Source: Pseudomonas sp. StFLB209
Lineage (GTDB): Bacteria; Pseudomonadota; Gammaproteobacteria; Pseudomonadales; Pseudomonadaceae
Assembly (NCBI RefSeq): GCF_000829415.1
Contig: NZ_AP014637.1
Location: 4,357,001 to 4,421,000 of the forward strand
Direction of reading: 5' to 3'
DNA length: 64,000 nucleotides
The notes below the pieces were generated by a model. It saw only the letters and a list, made by a program, of their open reading frames with translations, made no database searches and was not told the origin of the DNA. This document shows, in pieces, positions 51,702-60,869 of the stretch. The stretch's first letter is position 1. Every line of letters begins with the position of its first letter. The translations under genes and the position numbers were made by a program.

Positions 51702-53234
51702 ATGACCTCCCTCGCTTCTCCTGCTGCGGCTGCGCCCGTTCAGCCAGCCGCTCCGGCATTCGGCCTTGAGCGGATCATCGGCCTGTTGGGCGTATTGCTC
51801 GCTGTGCTGGTTGCCGGTATCAACGATGGGGTGACCCGCATTGCCATGGCCGATATTCGCGGCGCGATGTTCATTGGCGCCGATCAAGCCAGTTGGTTGA
51901 TCGCCTGCTACTCGGCCAGCTCCGTCGCGGCCATGGCCTTCGCACCCTGGTTTGCGGTCACCCTGTCGTTACGGCGCTTTACGCTCGGCGCGATTGCCGT
52001 CTTTGTCCTGCTGGCGCTGCTCTGCCCACTGGCACCCAATTACCCGAGCCTGCTGCTGTTGCGGGTACTGCAAGGGCTGGCGGCCGGTTGTCTGCCGCCG
52101 ATGCTGATGACCGTCGCGCTGCGCTTTCTGCCGCCCTCGATCAAGATCTTTGGCCTGGCTGGCTATGCCTTGACCGCCACTTTCGGGCCGGGGCTGGGCA
52201 CGCCACTGGCGGCGTTGTGGACCGAGTATTTCAGTTGGCAGTGGACCTTCTGGCAGGTGATCCCGCCGTGTCTGGTGGCGATGATCGCCATCGCCCATGG
52301 CATCGTCCAGGATGCCCCGCGCCTGGAGCGTTTCCGCACTTTTAACTGGCGCGGCCTGTTGCTGGGGCTGCCGGCGATTGTCATGACGGTCGCAGGCTTG
52401 CTGGAAGGCAACCGGCTGGACTGGTTTGAATCGTCGCTGATCTGCTTTTTGCTGCTTGGCGGGCTGCTGTTACTGGTGGCGTTTCTGGTCAGCGAATGGT
52501 TCGTCGAGGTGCCGTTCTTCAAGCTGCAACTGCTGGCCGGGCGCAATTTGTCCCACGCCTTGCTGACCCTTGGCGGGGTGCTGGTGGTGCTCACTGCCGT
52601 GGCCTCGATTCCTTCGGCCTACCTGGCCCAGGTGCATGGCTATCGGCCGTTGCAGACCGCGCCGCTGATGCTGTTGGTGGCCGTGCCGCAGTTGCTGGTG
52701 CTACCGCTGCTTGCGCTGCTGTGCAACATCCGTCGGGTCGACTGCCGCTGGATCCTGACCCTCGGTTTGCTGCTGCTGGCGGTGCATTGCGCGCTGGCCA
52801 CGCAGATGACCTCGGCCTGGATTCGTGACAACTTTTACCTGCTGCAGGTGTTGCAGGTGTTCGGCCAGCCCATGGCGGTGCTGCCGTTGCTGATTCAGTC
52901 CACCAGCGGCATCGCCCCGCCGGACGGCCCCTTCGCTTCGGCCTGGTTCAATACCGTGCGCGGCCTGGCCACGGTGGTTGCCACGGCGGTCGTGGAGGCC
53001 CTGACCACGGCCCGTCAGCATTTTCACTCCAACACCCTGGTCGACCGGTTAGGCAATTCACCCTGGCTGAGCGACGGCGCCGAACCGGCCGCCTTGAGCC
53101 ATCGCCTGCATGAGCAGGTCGTGGTGCTGACCAGTGCCGATCTTTATTACTGCATGGGCTGGCTCGCTGTGGCCCTGATTGTGTTGATTCCGATCATGCC
53201 GACGCGGGTTTATCCGCCGCGGGCATTGTCCTGA
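51702..53234 (+). CDS. EmrB-type MFS efflux pump (DHA2, 14 helices)
   Basis: A 510-residue transporter of the 14-helix drug:H+ antiporter family. It lies first in a three-gene tripartite efflux operon with the membrane-fusion and outer-membrane genes. Recognisable parts are GADQASWLIACYSASSVAAMAFAPWF, the motif C-like GYALTATFGPGLGTPL and many aliphatic helices. ATG 51702 is used after two in-frame TTG codons. The substrate is unknown. Confidence 0.88.
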   Translation: MTSLASPAAAAPVQPAAPAFGLERIIGLLGVLLAVLVAGINDGVTRIAMADIRGAMFIGADQASWLIACYSASSVAAMAFAPWFAVTLSLRRFTLGAIAVFVLLALLCPLAPNYPSLLLLRVLQGLAAGCLPPMLMTVALRFLPPSIKIFGLAGYALTATFGPGLGTPLAALWTEYFSWQWTFWQVIPPCLVAMIAIAHGIVQDAPRLERFRTFNWRGLLLGLPAIVMTVAGLLEGNRLDWFESSLICFLLLGGLLLLVAFLVSEWFVEVPFFKLQLLAGRNLSHALLTLGGVLVVLTAVASIPSAYLAQVHGYRPLQTAPLMLLVAVPQLLVLPLLALLCNIRRVDCRWILTLGLLLLAVHCALATQMTSAWIRDNFYLLQVLQVFGQPMAVLPLLIQSTSGIAPPDGPFASAWFNTVRGLATVVATAVVEALTTARQHFHSNTLVDRLGNSPWLSDGAEPAALSHRLHEQVVVLTSADLYYCMGWLAVALIVLIPIMPTRVYPPRALS

Positions 53235-53254
53235 TTTTCCGGAGAACAACGTTC

Positions 53255-54310
53255 ATGAACATGACCTCGAAACAGACCTTGGCGCTGTGCGGCGCGGCGC
53301 TGTTGCTCGCCGCGATCGGGCTGTACGCACTGGCCGGTCAGGGCGATCGGCAGAGCACCGATGACGCCTTCATTGCGGCCGATTACTCGGTGGTCGCGCC
53401 CAAGGTCTCGGGCTTTATCAGTGAGGTACTGGTGGACGATAACCAACAGGTCAAGGCCGGGCAGTTGTTGGCGCGAATCGATGACCGTGATCTGCAGACG
53501 GCCGTTACCGCTGCCGAGGCCGAGGTGCAGGCGGCCACCGCCCGGCGCGATGAGGCCAGCGCCCTGTTGCAGCGCCAGGACTCAGTGATCGCCAAGGCCC
53601 GCGCCGCGTTACTGGCCAGCCAGGCGGCGCTGACCTTTGCCGGCCAGGAACGTACCCGCTATGAGCATCTGGCCGGCAGCGGCGCCGGCACTGTGCAAAA
53701 TGCCCAGCAGGCACGCACCCGGATCGAAACCGCCAATGCCCAGCACAGCAGTGCAGTGGCATCGCTGGCTGCCGAGCATAAACAGGTCGACATCCTCCTC
53801 GCCCAGCAACACAGCGCTGAAGCCGCCTTGCTGCGCGCGACTGCGGCGCTGGAGCAGGCGCGCCTGCAATTGTCATACACCCACATCGTCGCACCGATTG
53901 ACGGCACGGTGGGCGAGCGGGCCTTGCGGGTCGGTAATTACGTGGTGCCGGGCAGCCGCCTGCTGTCGCTGGTGCCGTTGCAGCAGGCGTATGTTGTCGG
54001 CAACTTTCAGGAGACCCAGTTGACCCACGTGAGCATCGGCCAGCCGGTGCAGGTGCGTGTCGACACTTATCCGGACCAGCTACTCAAGGGCCATGTCGAC
54101 AGCATCGCGCCGGCCACCGGGGTGACCTTTGCCCTGATTAAACCGGATAACGCCACCGGCAACTTCACCAAGGTCGTGCAGCGCATCCCGGTGAAAATCG
54201 TCCTTGAGCCGGGTCAGCCACTGGCTCGGCAACTGCGGGTCGGCATGTCGGTACAGGCCAGCATCGATACCGAGGCGTTGCACGCCGCTGAGCAGGTGAC
54301 GACGCGATGA
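53255..54310 (+). CDS. EmrA/HlyD-family periplasmic adaptor
   Basis: A 351-residue membrane-fusion protein with a single N-terminal anchor (LALCGAALLLAAIGLYALAG), lipoyl halves (SVVAPKVSGFISEVLVDDNQQVKAG and YTHIVAPIDGTVGERALRVG) around an alanine-rich coiled-coil hairpin (about residues 85-200) and a beta-barrel end. It follows the pump gene by about 20 bases. It overlaps the outer-membrane factor gene by four bases. Confidence 0.93.
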   Translation: MNMTSKQTLALCGAALLLAAIGLYALAGQGDRQSTDDAFIAADYSVVAPKVSGFISEVLVDDNQQVKAGQLLARIDDRDLQTAVTAAEAEVQAATARRDEASALLQRQDSVIAKARAALLASQAALTFAGQERTRYEHLAGSGAGTVQNAQQARTRIETANAQHSSAVASLAAEHKQVDILLAQQHSAEAALLRATAALEQARLQLSYTHIVAPIDGTVGERALRVGNYVVPGSRLLSLVPLQQAYVVGNFQETQLTHVSIGQPVQVRVDTYPDQLLKGHVDSIAPATGVTFALIKPDNATGNFTKVVQRIPVKIVLEPGQPLARQLRVGMSVQASIDTEALHAAEQVTTR

Positions 54311-55728
54311 CCGGGTTACGAATCTGCGCGTTGGGTGTGATCGCTTGTGCGGTTTTGAGTGGCTGCCAGGTGGGCAAGGATTTTCAGCGGCCAGAGAGCG
54401 ACAGCCGCATCGAATGGTTGCCGGTCAGTGGTGAGGCGGCGCCCAGCCAGCCGGTTGCTGCGCCGATCAATGCGCGCTGGTGGGAGGTGTTCAACGACCC
54501 GCTGCTGTCGTCGCTGATCGACCGCGCAACGCAGGCGAGCCTTGATCTGCGTATTGCCGCCACGCGTCTGGAGCAAAGCCGGGCGGCGTATCGAGTGAGC
54601 ACTGGTGAGCAGTTGCCGCAGCTCGATGGCACTCTCGGCTACCAGCGCAAGCGCAACAGTGGCAAGGGCTTGAACGATCCATCCGGCCAGCAGGGCAGGG
54701 CGCCGTTTGAGCAGTGGGACAGCGGCCTGAGCGCCAGTTGGGAGCTCGATTTCTGGGGCCGGGTACGCCGCGAAATCGAGGCTGCCGGCGCCCGGGTCGA
54801 GATGGCTGAGAGCGATCAGCGCGCGGCCTTGCTGGCCTTACAGGCCGAGGTGGCGCGCCAGTATCTGGCCCTGCGTGGCGTGCAGAGCAGCCATGAGGTG
54901 ACCCGCCAGAATCTGGCGCTGGCGCGCAGCAGCCTTGAGCTGTCTCGCGAGCGGCTGCGCAACGGCGTCGCCACCGAGCTGGATGTGGCTGAAGCGGCGG
55001 CGCAAGTCGCGGCGGTGGAATCGCGCTTGCCGGTGCTGGAGCAGCGTCAGGCGCAGTTGATCAACGCCTTGGGCCTGCTGCTGGCGCAAGCCCCGCGGGC
55101 CTTGCAGCGCGAGCTGGAGCAGCCGGTACAAATGGCCGCCGTGCCGTTGCAGGTTCCGGTCGGCTTGCCATCGGAGCTGGCCGAACGGCGTCCGGACATC
55201 CGCCGCGCCGCCGCCCACCTGCATGCCGCGACGGCCAGCACGGGCGTGGCGCAAGGTGATTTCTACCCGCGCATCACCCTGTCAGGCAATGTCGGTCTGC
55301 AAGCGTTGCAGTTGTCCGACCTGGGCAGTTGGGGGGCGCGGCAATTCGCGTTCGGGCCGCAGCTCAGCCTGCCGATCTTCAATGGCGGGCGCTTGCGCGG
55401 CATGTTGCAACTGCGTGAGGCCCAAGAACAGGAGGCGGCGCTGGCCTACCAGCAGACCGTGCTGCGAGCCTGGCAGGAAATCGACGATGGCATGAGCCTG
55501 TACAACGCCAGCCAGTTGCAGCAGCGCAAGCTCCAGGAGGCGGTGCAACATAACCGGATGGCTCTGGCCGCCGCCAAACGCCAGTACGTCGAGGGTGTGG
55601 TGGACTTTCTCAATGTGCTGTCGGTGCAGCGGGCGTTGCTCAGTACCCAGCAGCAGTGGGTCCAGAGCTCCACCACCCAGGCCCAGGCCTTGGTCAGCCT
55701 GTATGCAGCGCTGGGCGGTGGCTGGTGA
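54307..55728 (+). CDS. NodT-family outer-membrane efflux lipoprotein
   Basis: A 473-residue TolC-like channel of the RND/MFS efflux family. The signal peptide ends at the lipobox LSGC, so the mature protein is lipid-anchored at Cys19. It has paired repeats of the OEP domain (SLDLRIAATRLEQSRAAYRV and ELAERRPDIRRAAAHLHAATA). With the previous two genes it forms a complete tripartite exporter. Confidence 0.94.
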   Translation: MTGLRICALGVIACAVLSGCQVGKDFQRPESDSRIEWLPVSGEAAPSQPVAAPINARWWEVFNDPLLSSLIDRATQASLDLRIAATRLEQSRAAYRVSTGEQLPQLDGTLGYQRKRNSGKGLNDPSGQQGRAPFEQWDSGLSASWELDFWGRVRREIEAAGARVEMAESDQRAALLALQAEVARQYLALRGVQSSHEVTRQNLALARSSLELSRERLRNGVATELDVAEAAAQVAAVESRLPVLEQRQAQLINALGLLLAQAPRALQRELEQPVQMAAVPLQVPVGLPSELAERRPDIRRAAAHLHAATASTGVAQGDFYPRITLSGNVGLQALQLSDLGSWGARQFAFGPQLSLPIFNGGRLRGMLQLREAQEQEAALAYQQTVLRAWQEIDDGMSLYNASQLQQRKLQEAVQHNRMALAAAKRQYVEGVVDFLNVLSVQRALLSTQQQWVQSSTTQAQALVSLYAALGGGW

Positions 55729-55749
55729 GGCCGCCACCGCTCACGACGC

Positions 55750-57564
55750 TCAGGGTTTGAGCGCAGCCTGCTCTTCCAGGCGGTCGGTTTCGAACAGTTG
55801 CTCAAGTTCCTTGCGCGCCTCGCGGGCGGTCTGCAGAACCTTGGCAGCGTCGTCGTAGACCTTGTGCTGTTCGGCCAGCACTGCTTCGTCATGGCACTTG
55901 AAGCGCTGGATGCGCGCCTGGGCCTGGCTTTCCGAGAGGCCCAGGCCAAGCAGGGTCTGGCGGCCCATTTCCAGGCTGGAGTGGAAGGTTTCGCGCACCG
56001 CATGGGCACCGACGTCGATCAGCCGGTGCACGTGCTGGCGGTTGCGCGCCCGGGCGATGATCTTCATGTGCGGGTAGAGCTTGCGCACCAGTTCGGCGGT
56101 CTTGATGTTGGTGTCCGGGTCGTCGGTGGCGATGACAAAGAATTCGGCGTCCTGGACCCTGGCGGCGCGCAGGATTTCCGGGCGCAGCGGGTCGCCGTAA
56201 AACACCGGCACATTGCCGAAGCTGCGAGTGAACTCGATGGTTTCCACCGACATGTCCAGGGCCACGAAAGGAATCTGCTGGGCACGCAGGATCCGCGCGA
56301 CGATCTGCCCCATGCGGCCCATGCCGGCAATCACTACCCGCGGGTTGTCGCTGTGGATCTCACTGTACTCCTCGGGCACCGGGGAGGCGGCTTTGGGGCG
56401 CGGCTTGATCCAGCGTGCCACGGCCATGAACAGCAACGGGGTCATGGCCATCGACAAGGTGATGGTCAGCACCAGAATGTCGTAGACCCGTGGCTCGAAC
56501 AGGCCGTTGCTGCTGCCGAGCTTGAACACCACGAAGGCAAACTCGCCACCGGCAGCCAATACCAGCCCTAACTGAAATGCACTCTGGCGCTCCAGCCCGG
56601 CAGCCATGCGGCCGATGAACATCAGCAGCGGCAGTTTCAGGGCAATCAGCAGCAGGGTCAGGCCCAGCACAGTAACCGGAGCACTGAGCAGCAGGCTCAG
56701 GTTGGCACCCATGCCGACGCTGATGAAAAACAGGCCCAGCAGCAGGCCCTTGAACGGCTCGATCTGTGCTTCAAGCTCATGGCGGTATTCGGAATCAGCC
56801 AGCAGCAGGCCAGCCAGAAACGCGCCCAGGGCCATCGACACACCGACCAGCTCCATCAGCCAGGCGGTGCCGATCACCACCAACAGGGCGGTGGCGGTGG
56901 ACACTTCCTGGATCTTGGTCCGTGCCACGATGCGAAACACCGGACGCAGCAGGTAACGCCCGCCAATCACCACGATCGCGATGCTGCCGACCACTTCTAG
57001 GGCGTGGGTCAGGCTTGCGCCAGGGGCGAGGTCCTGATTGGCACCGGCCAGCACTGGCACCAGGGCAATCAGCGGGATGGCGGCGATGTCCTGAAACAAC
57101 AGAATGGCAAATGCAGTGCGCCCGTGCGGGCTGTTGAGTTCTTTACGCTCGGCCAGGCTTTGCAAGCCGAACGCCGTTGAAGACAGTGCCAGGCCCAGGC
57201 CGAGCACGATCGCGGTGTTCAACGGCTGGTCGAACGCCAGCAGGGCGATGCCGCCAATCACCACGCCGCACAGCAGCACCTGCAGCATGCCGACCCCGAA
57301 CACCGCTTTGCGCATGACCCACAAGCGCTTGGGCGACAGCTCCAGGCCAATGATGAACAGTAGTAATACCACCCCAAGTTCCGAGATGTGGCTGACACTC
57401 TCTGGATTCCCTATCAGGCCCAGCACCGAGGGGCCGATGATCACACCGGCGAACAGGTAACCCAGCACCGAGCCCAGTTGCAGGCGCTTGGCCAGCGGAA
57501 CGGCGAGGACGGCGGCGAACAGGAAAACGACAGCGGCCTGCAGCAGGCTGCCTTCATGGGGCAT
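55750..57564 (-). CDS. Kef-type K+/H+ antiporter with TrkA-N domain
   Basis: A 604-residue protein of the CPA2 family. Twelve to thirteen helices (GVVLLLFIIGLELSPKRLW, SSTAFGLQSLAER, LLFQDIAAIPLIAL with the conserved QD) are followed by a cytoplasmic RCK/TrkA-N domain (RVVIAGMGRMGQIVARIL) and a charged tail. Length and domain order match glutathione-regulated KefB/KefC. The ATG at 57564 (MPHEGSLLQ) removes a low-quality extension. No KefF/KefG partner is adjacent. Confidence 0.9.
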   Translation of the reverse strand: MPHEGSLLQAAVVFLFAAVLAVPLAKRLQLGSVLGYLFAGVIIGPSVLGLIGNPESVSHISELGVVLLLFIIGLELSPKRLWVMRKAVFGVGMLQVLLCGVVIGGIALLAFDQPLNTAIVLGLGLALSSTAFGLQSLAERKELNSPHGRTAFAILLFQDIAAIPLIALVPVLAGANQDLAPGASLTHALEVVGSIAIVVIGGRYLLRPVFRIVARTKIQEVSTATALLVVIGTAWLMELVGVSMALGAFLAGLLLADSEYRHELEAQIEPFKGLLLGLFFISVGMGANLSLLLSAPVTVLGLTLLLIALKLPLLMFIGRMAAGLERQSAFQLGLVLAAGGEFAFVVFKLGSSNGLFEPRVYDILVLTITLSMAMTPLLFMAVARWIKPRPKAASPVPEEYSEIHSDNPRVVIAGMGRMGQIVARILRAQQIPFVALDMSVETIEFTRSFGNVPVFYGDPLRPEILRAARVQDAEFFVIATDDPDTNIKTAELVRKLYPHMKIIARARNRQHVHRLIDVGAHAVRETFHSSLEMGRQTLLGLGLSESQAQARIQRFKCHDEAVLAEQHKVYDDAAKVLQTAREARKELEQLFETDRLEEQAALKP

Positions 57565-57787
57565 GGTCAAACTCCTTTGCATAACAGCAGCATCAGGCCG
57601 TGCGCCTGAGCAGAGCGGCATTAAACACAGGCATTGTTGACAGGGCAATGTCGGCGGCGTTGCATCGCGTTCGCGCAGGCGCCAGGGAAGGGCGCTGGAT
57701 GGTTTATTGCGGTGCTGCTCTGCGCGTAACATAGGCGCGCCTTGCTGCTGCAATCGGGCAGCCCATGTTGAATTGACAGGAACCCTC

Positions 57788-57976
57788 ATGAGTAACAAAC
57801 AACGCTTGATCTATTCGCTGCTGATTGCCTTGGGCGTGCTGGCAATCATGCTTGGACTCACCCGTTTACAGGATACCGGTGTGATCAGCGAAAAAACCTT
57901 CCAGTACATTGCCATCGCGGTGGCGGTGCTGGTGGTGGTTCTCAACGGCATCATGCGCCGCAAGGTCAAGCGTTGA
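57788..57976 (+). CDS. Small two-helix membrane protein
   Basis: A 62-residue protein with two hydrophobic segments (LIYSLLIALGVLAIMLGL and IAIAVAVLVVVLNGIMRR) and a basic C-terminus. AGGA precedes the ATG at 57788. I do not recognise a family. It converges on the Fur-like gene. Confidence 0.75.
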   Translation: MSNKQRLIYSLLIALGVLAIMLGLTRLQDTGVISEKTFQYIAIAVAVLVVVLNGIMRRKVKR

Positions 57977-57994
57977 GCATTGCTGGTATCCGGT

Positions 57995-58387
57995 TCACTG
58001 GACTGGCTGGTCATCTTCCGTGTTCAGCCATTGCAGTGCCTTGGGATGCAAGGAGTAGGTCTTGTCGCTGGCCAGTACAATCACGCCTTCGTCACACAGC
58101 CGCTTGAGCACTTCGCGCACGCTGAGAAACGACAGCGGCACATCCAGGCGCAACAAGTGGCTGTGAATGCCGCGAACCCCCATGGGCTGACCTTCTTCGC
58201 CAGCAGCCAGCAGGGTGTCGAGTACTTTGAGCCGAACCAGGCTGGTACGCAGCCCGAAGGCTTTGAGCAAGGCTCTGATCTGTTCGTTGCCGCCCCGTTC
58301 GTGGTCGGCCGGCGCGGCGCTGGCCTGGGCGGCCATGGCCGTCTGCTTCAGGATGGAACGGGTGGTGATTCCTTGGCGGTTGAGCAT
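57995..58387 (-). CDS. Fur-like winged-helix protein (Fe2+/Zn2+ uptake-regulator type)
   Basis: A 130-residue protein whose centre reads as a Fur-like winged helix (LKAFGLRTSLVRLKVLDTLLAAG, then GIHSHLLRLDVPLSFLSVREVLKRLCDEGVI). It lacks the C-terminal dimerisation/metal domain and its CxxC motifs, so metal sensing is doubtful. GGGAG seven bases before the ATG at 58387 sets the start. It is next to an orphan fecR, which may be meaningful for metal control. Confidence 0.75.
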   Translation of the reverse strand: MLNRQGITTRSILKQTAMAAQASAAPADHERGGNEQIRALLKAFGLRTSLVRLKVLDTLLAAGEEGQPMGVRGIHSHLLRLDVPLSFLSVREVLKRLCDEGVIVLASDKTYSLHPKALQWLNTEDDQPVQ

Positions 58388-58590
58388 GCGCAAACTCCCT
58401 TTCAGGCTTCAATTTTCTCGGTTTCCATCTACTAAGACGGATGAGCGCGAAAAAACCTCATCTGCCGGGCGAAATAATTTGCCGGCAGGCACTGTCGGGA
58501 TGCTCAAAAAGCTCTCGCAGACCTTTATATCCGTGGCCTGCAAGGGATCATGAAGATTTTTTAAGGTTGCGTGTCGGGAGGTGAGCCCGA

Positions 58591-59601
58591 TCAACTGCGC
58601 GGAGGCGTGGCGGGCTGGCGATACAGCACCGGGTTGCCCTGGGCGTTGGGGATGATCTGCACCGGCAGTACCTGTGGCAGTGCATTGACCAGTGCCGACA
58701 TCTCTCGGGTGTTGTAATTCAGGCCCAGGCGCAGATCGCCGGTTGCACTGTCGGCGAGCATCACCGGTGTGCTCAGGTAGCGGTTGATCAGCGGCAGTGC
58801 CAGGCGCAGCGGCAGGTCATTGAACACCAGCTTGCCGTAACGCCAGGCTAGGCTGGTGTCGGCCGTGCGGGAGTGGCTGATGGTCGGTTGCGTATCACCG
58901 GCCTGGTAACCCGCCTGCATACCGGGCCTGAGCTGCACGCTGTGCTCGGGGTGGGCGCGGTCACTGACCACCTGGACCGAACCCTCGACCAGCATGACCT
59001 GCACCTGCTGCTGGTACAGCCATACGTTGAAGCGCGTGCCGGTGGCCTCGATGCTGCCCTGGCCGGCCTGCACGATGAAGGGATGCAGGGCATCGCGCGC
59101 CACTTCAAAGAACGCTTCGCCTTTATCCAGGCTGATGATGCGTCGGTCCCGGTAGCCGGTATAGGTCAGACGGGTATTGATATTGAGTTCCACCCGGCTG
59201 CCGTCGGGCAGTGTGACAATGCGCGTGTTTTTGTCGGCTTGCTGACTCTCGTACTGGCTTGGTATCCAGCCTTGGTGCCAGCCGACCAGTAACGCCATGG
59301 CACTGGCAGCGGCAAACAAAAAGACCTGCCGGTGACGTCTTGGTCGGCTGCCGGGGGGCGCGGCGTTGTCGGCTACAGGCGAGGCTGGCGCTGTGATTGC
59401 GGGCTTGAGTCCTTCGCAGGCGGCCCAGGTGCCGCCCATGGCCTGGTACTCGCGGGCATGGCGTGGATCAGCGGCCAGCCACTGGGTGAACTGATGGCGC
59501 TCGACGTCCGTGCAATCGTCTTCCTGCAGGCGCATGAACCACTGCGCAGCGGTCTCGATGATCGCGTCGTCGCTGACTTGACTGGACGTTGTCTGGTGCA
59601 T
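58591..59601 (-). CDS. Orphan FecR-type anti-sigma/transmembrane sensor
   Basis: A 336-residue cell-surface signalling regulator. It has the N-terminal FecR-like cytoplasmic domain (AAQWFMRLQEDDCTDVERHQFTQWLAADPRHAREYQAM), a membrane helix (about 92-110, HRQVFLFAAASAMALLVGW), the periplasmic FecR domain (VTLPDGSRVELNINTRLTYTGYRDRRIISLDKGEAFFEVA) and an STN-like end. Such proteins normally sit next to a FecI-type sigma factor and a TonB receptor; neither is present here. It may have lost its partners or act on one encoded elsewhere. Confidence 0.9.
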   Translation of the reverse strand: MHQTTSSQVSDDAIIETAAQWFMRLQEDDCTDVERHQFTQWLAADPRHAREYQAMGGTWAACEGLKPAITAPASPVADNAAPPGSRPRRHRQVFLFAAASAMALLVGWHQGWIPSQYESQQADKNTRIVTLPDGSRVELNINTRLTYTGYRDRRIISLDKGEAFFEVARDALHPFIVQAGQGSIEATGTRFNVWLYQQQVQVMLVEGSVQVVSDRAHPEHSVQLRPGMQAGYQAGDTQPTISHSRTADTSLAWRYGKLVFNDLPLRLALPLINRYLSTPVMLADSATGDLRLGLNYNTREMSALVNALPQVLPVQIIPNAQGNPVLYRQPATPPRS

Positions 59602-59915
59602 GGGTTCTCCGCTGTCGCCAGAAAGGATTCTACCTCTGGCTATTGACGAGTGAGAACCATGGATAACCAGTCAGGCTCATATCTGGTTGCATTTTTCTGT
59701 AAATGTCACACACTCTCATTCATTTAGTCGAAAACGTGGTTTTTCTGGCGTCAGAAACGCTCTGGAGCGGCTTCTTCAGCTGTCACCTGCACCAATGTGG
59801 ATGAATCTGCTGCCTGCGGTTCAGGCGGGGCGAAGATGATTCGCCGGTCGGCATCATGGGGGCACACGCTACCGTTCGTCGTGGTCAGGCTTGCGGGGTT
59901 GTCATTATCCTAATA
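59602..59915. other. Intergenic region upstream of fecR
   Basis: This ~315-base stretch separates fecR (minus) from the LexA box of the 66-aa gene. I saw no Fur box, no sigma gene and no repeat. It should contain the fecR promoter. Confidence 0.4.
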
Positions 59916-59931
59916 CTGTACGCCCATACAG
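59916..59931. promoter_or_regulatory. LexA (SOS) box upstream of the 66-aa gene
   Basis: CTGTACGCCCATACAG matches the LexA pattern CTGT-N8-ACAG exactly. It ends 19 bases before the ATG at 59951. Confidence 0.75.
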
Positions 59932-59950
59932 TATTTCGAGGTTGACGATC

Positions 59951-60151
59951 ATGTTGATGGAGTCTGTGCAGAACAGCGTAGCGAATGTAGTGCGTCCTGG
60001 CGCCATGTTCGAAGAAATGCAGCGTGAGGATTTCCTGGCTCTGGCAGCTGCCTTGCGCCAGTTCAATCTCTACCAGCCGTTGGCGGCCGAGCGGGAGGTA
60101 ACCTCCTGTTTCGATCGAGAGCCACGCCTGGCCTTGGTCATGGAATCCTGA
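59951..60151 (+). CDS. Small SOS-controlled protein of unknown function
   Basis: A 66-residue protein (MLMESVQNSVANVV at the start, FDREPRLALVMES at the end) with no membrane segment and one cysteine. GAGG lies about nine bases upstream of the ATG, and a perfect LexA box precedes it. I do not recognise the family. It could be a small SOS effector, or a relic of a mobile element. Confidence 0.65.
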   Translation: MLMESVQNSVANVVRPGAMFEEMQREDFLALAAALRQFNLYQPLAAEREVTSCFDREPRLALVMES

Positions 60152-60223
60152 GCGCGGGACATCCGTCACACTGGCAAAATAGGGTTTATGGTATGAGTGT
60201 CGACCTGGTTTGGGGGCACTCAC

Positions 60224-60556
60224 ATGGATACGTTTGCAACCCGTTTGAAACAAGAGCGCAAGACTCTAGGGCTGACCCAGCAGCAGTTTGCGAGCCTGGG
60301 CGGTGTGGAGGTTAATGCACAGGCGATGTATGAAAGCGGCGTGCGGGTTCCGCGATCTGCGTACCTGGTTGAACTATGGCAAAACGGCGTTGATGTTCTT
60401 TACCTGATTTCAGGCAGGCGCACGGCGCTTGACCTCGACAGGTTGTCTGCAACCGAGCGCGAGGTGATCACCAGTTTTCGTGCCATGGCGCCGGAAGACC
60501 GAGAGTCGATCAGTGCGCTGACGGCCTCTCTGTCTGAGCGCATGCGCAAACAGTAA
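60224..60556 (+). CDS. XRE-family transcriptional regulator
   Basis: A 110-residue regulator with an N-terminal helix-turn-helix (FATRLKQERKTLGLTQQQFASLGGVEVNAQAMYESG) and a short C-terminal helix region. An inverted repeat TGAGTG (60195-60200) / CACTCA (60218-60223) spans its translation start and may be an autoregulatory site. It lies between SOS-linked genes; whether it controls them is unknown. Confidence 0.85.
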   Translation: MDTFATRLKQERKTLGLTQQQFASLGGVEVNAQAMYESGVRVPRSAYLVELWQNGVDVLYLISGRRTALDLDRLSATEREVITSFRAMAPEDRESISALTASLSERMRKQ

Positions 60557-60580
60557 ATCAGGGCATGGCTTGTTTGTGAG

Positions 60581-60595
60581 TATATGAAACATATA
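60581..60595. promoter_or_regulatory. Palindrome before the ParD-like gene
   Basis: TATATG-AAA-CATATA is a perfect inverted repeat in a short AT-rich promoter 31 bases before the ParD-like start. Antitoxin-type proteins often bind such sites to control their own operon. Confidence 0.5.
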
Positions 60596-60626
60596 TGATT
60601 CGTATATTCGACGCAGAGGGGCAAGC

Positions 60627-60869
60627 ATGGGCCTGGTAAAAATTTCTGAACACATGCACGCCAATGTGCGTGCTGCCAGTGCGGCGCTAAGCCGCTCGAT
60701 CAACGCGCAAGCCGAACACTGGATGCGGGTTGGGATGTTGGCTGAACTCAATCCGGCACTGACCTACAGCGAAATCTGCCAGTTGCTGCTCAAGGCTGAA
60801 AGTAATGGCGGCGCAGCGCTGGGTGTGCAGGTTCTGGACCTGCCAGCGGTCGAGAAGGTGGCTTCATGA
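60627..60869 (+). CDS. ParD-like protein
   Basis: An 80-residue protein of the ParD-like family (MGLVKISEHMHANVRAASAALSRSINAQAEHWMRVGML), which has a ribbon-helix-helix look. GAGGGG precedes its ATG. Its stop overlaps the ATG of the second methionine aminopeptidase by four bases (ATGA), so the two are co-translated. A ParE toxin is absent; the peptidase stands where a toxin would be expected. Confidence 0.85.
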   Translation: MGLVKISEHMHANVRAASAALSRSINAQAEHWMRVGMLAELNPALTYSEICQLLLKAESNGGAALGVQVLDLPAVEKVAS

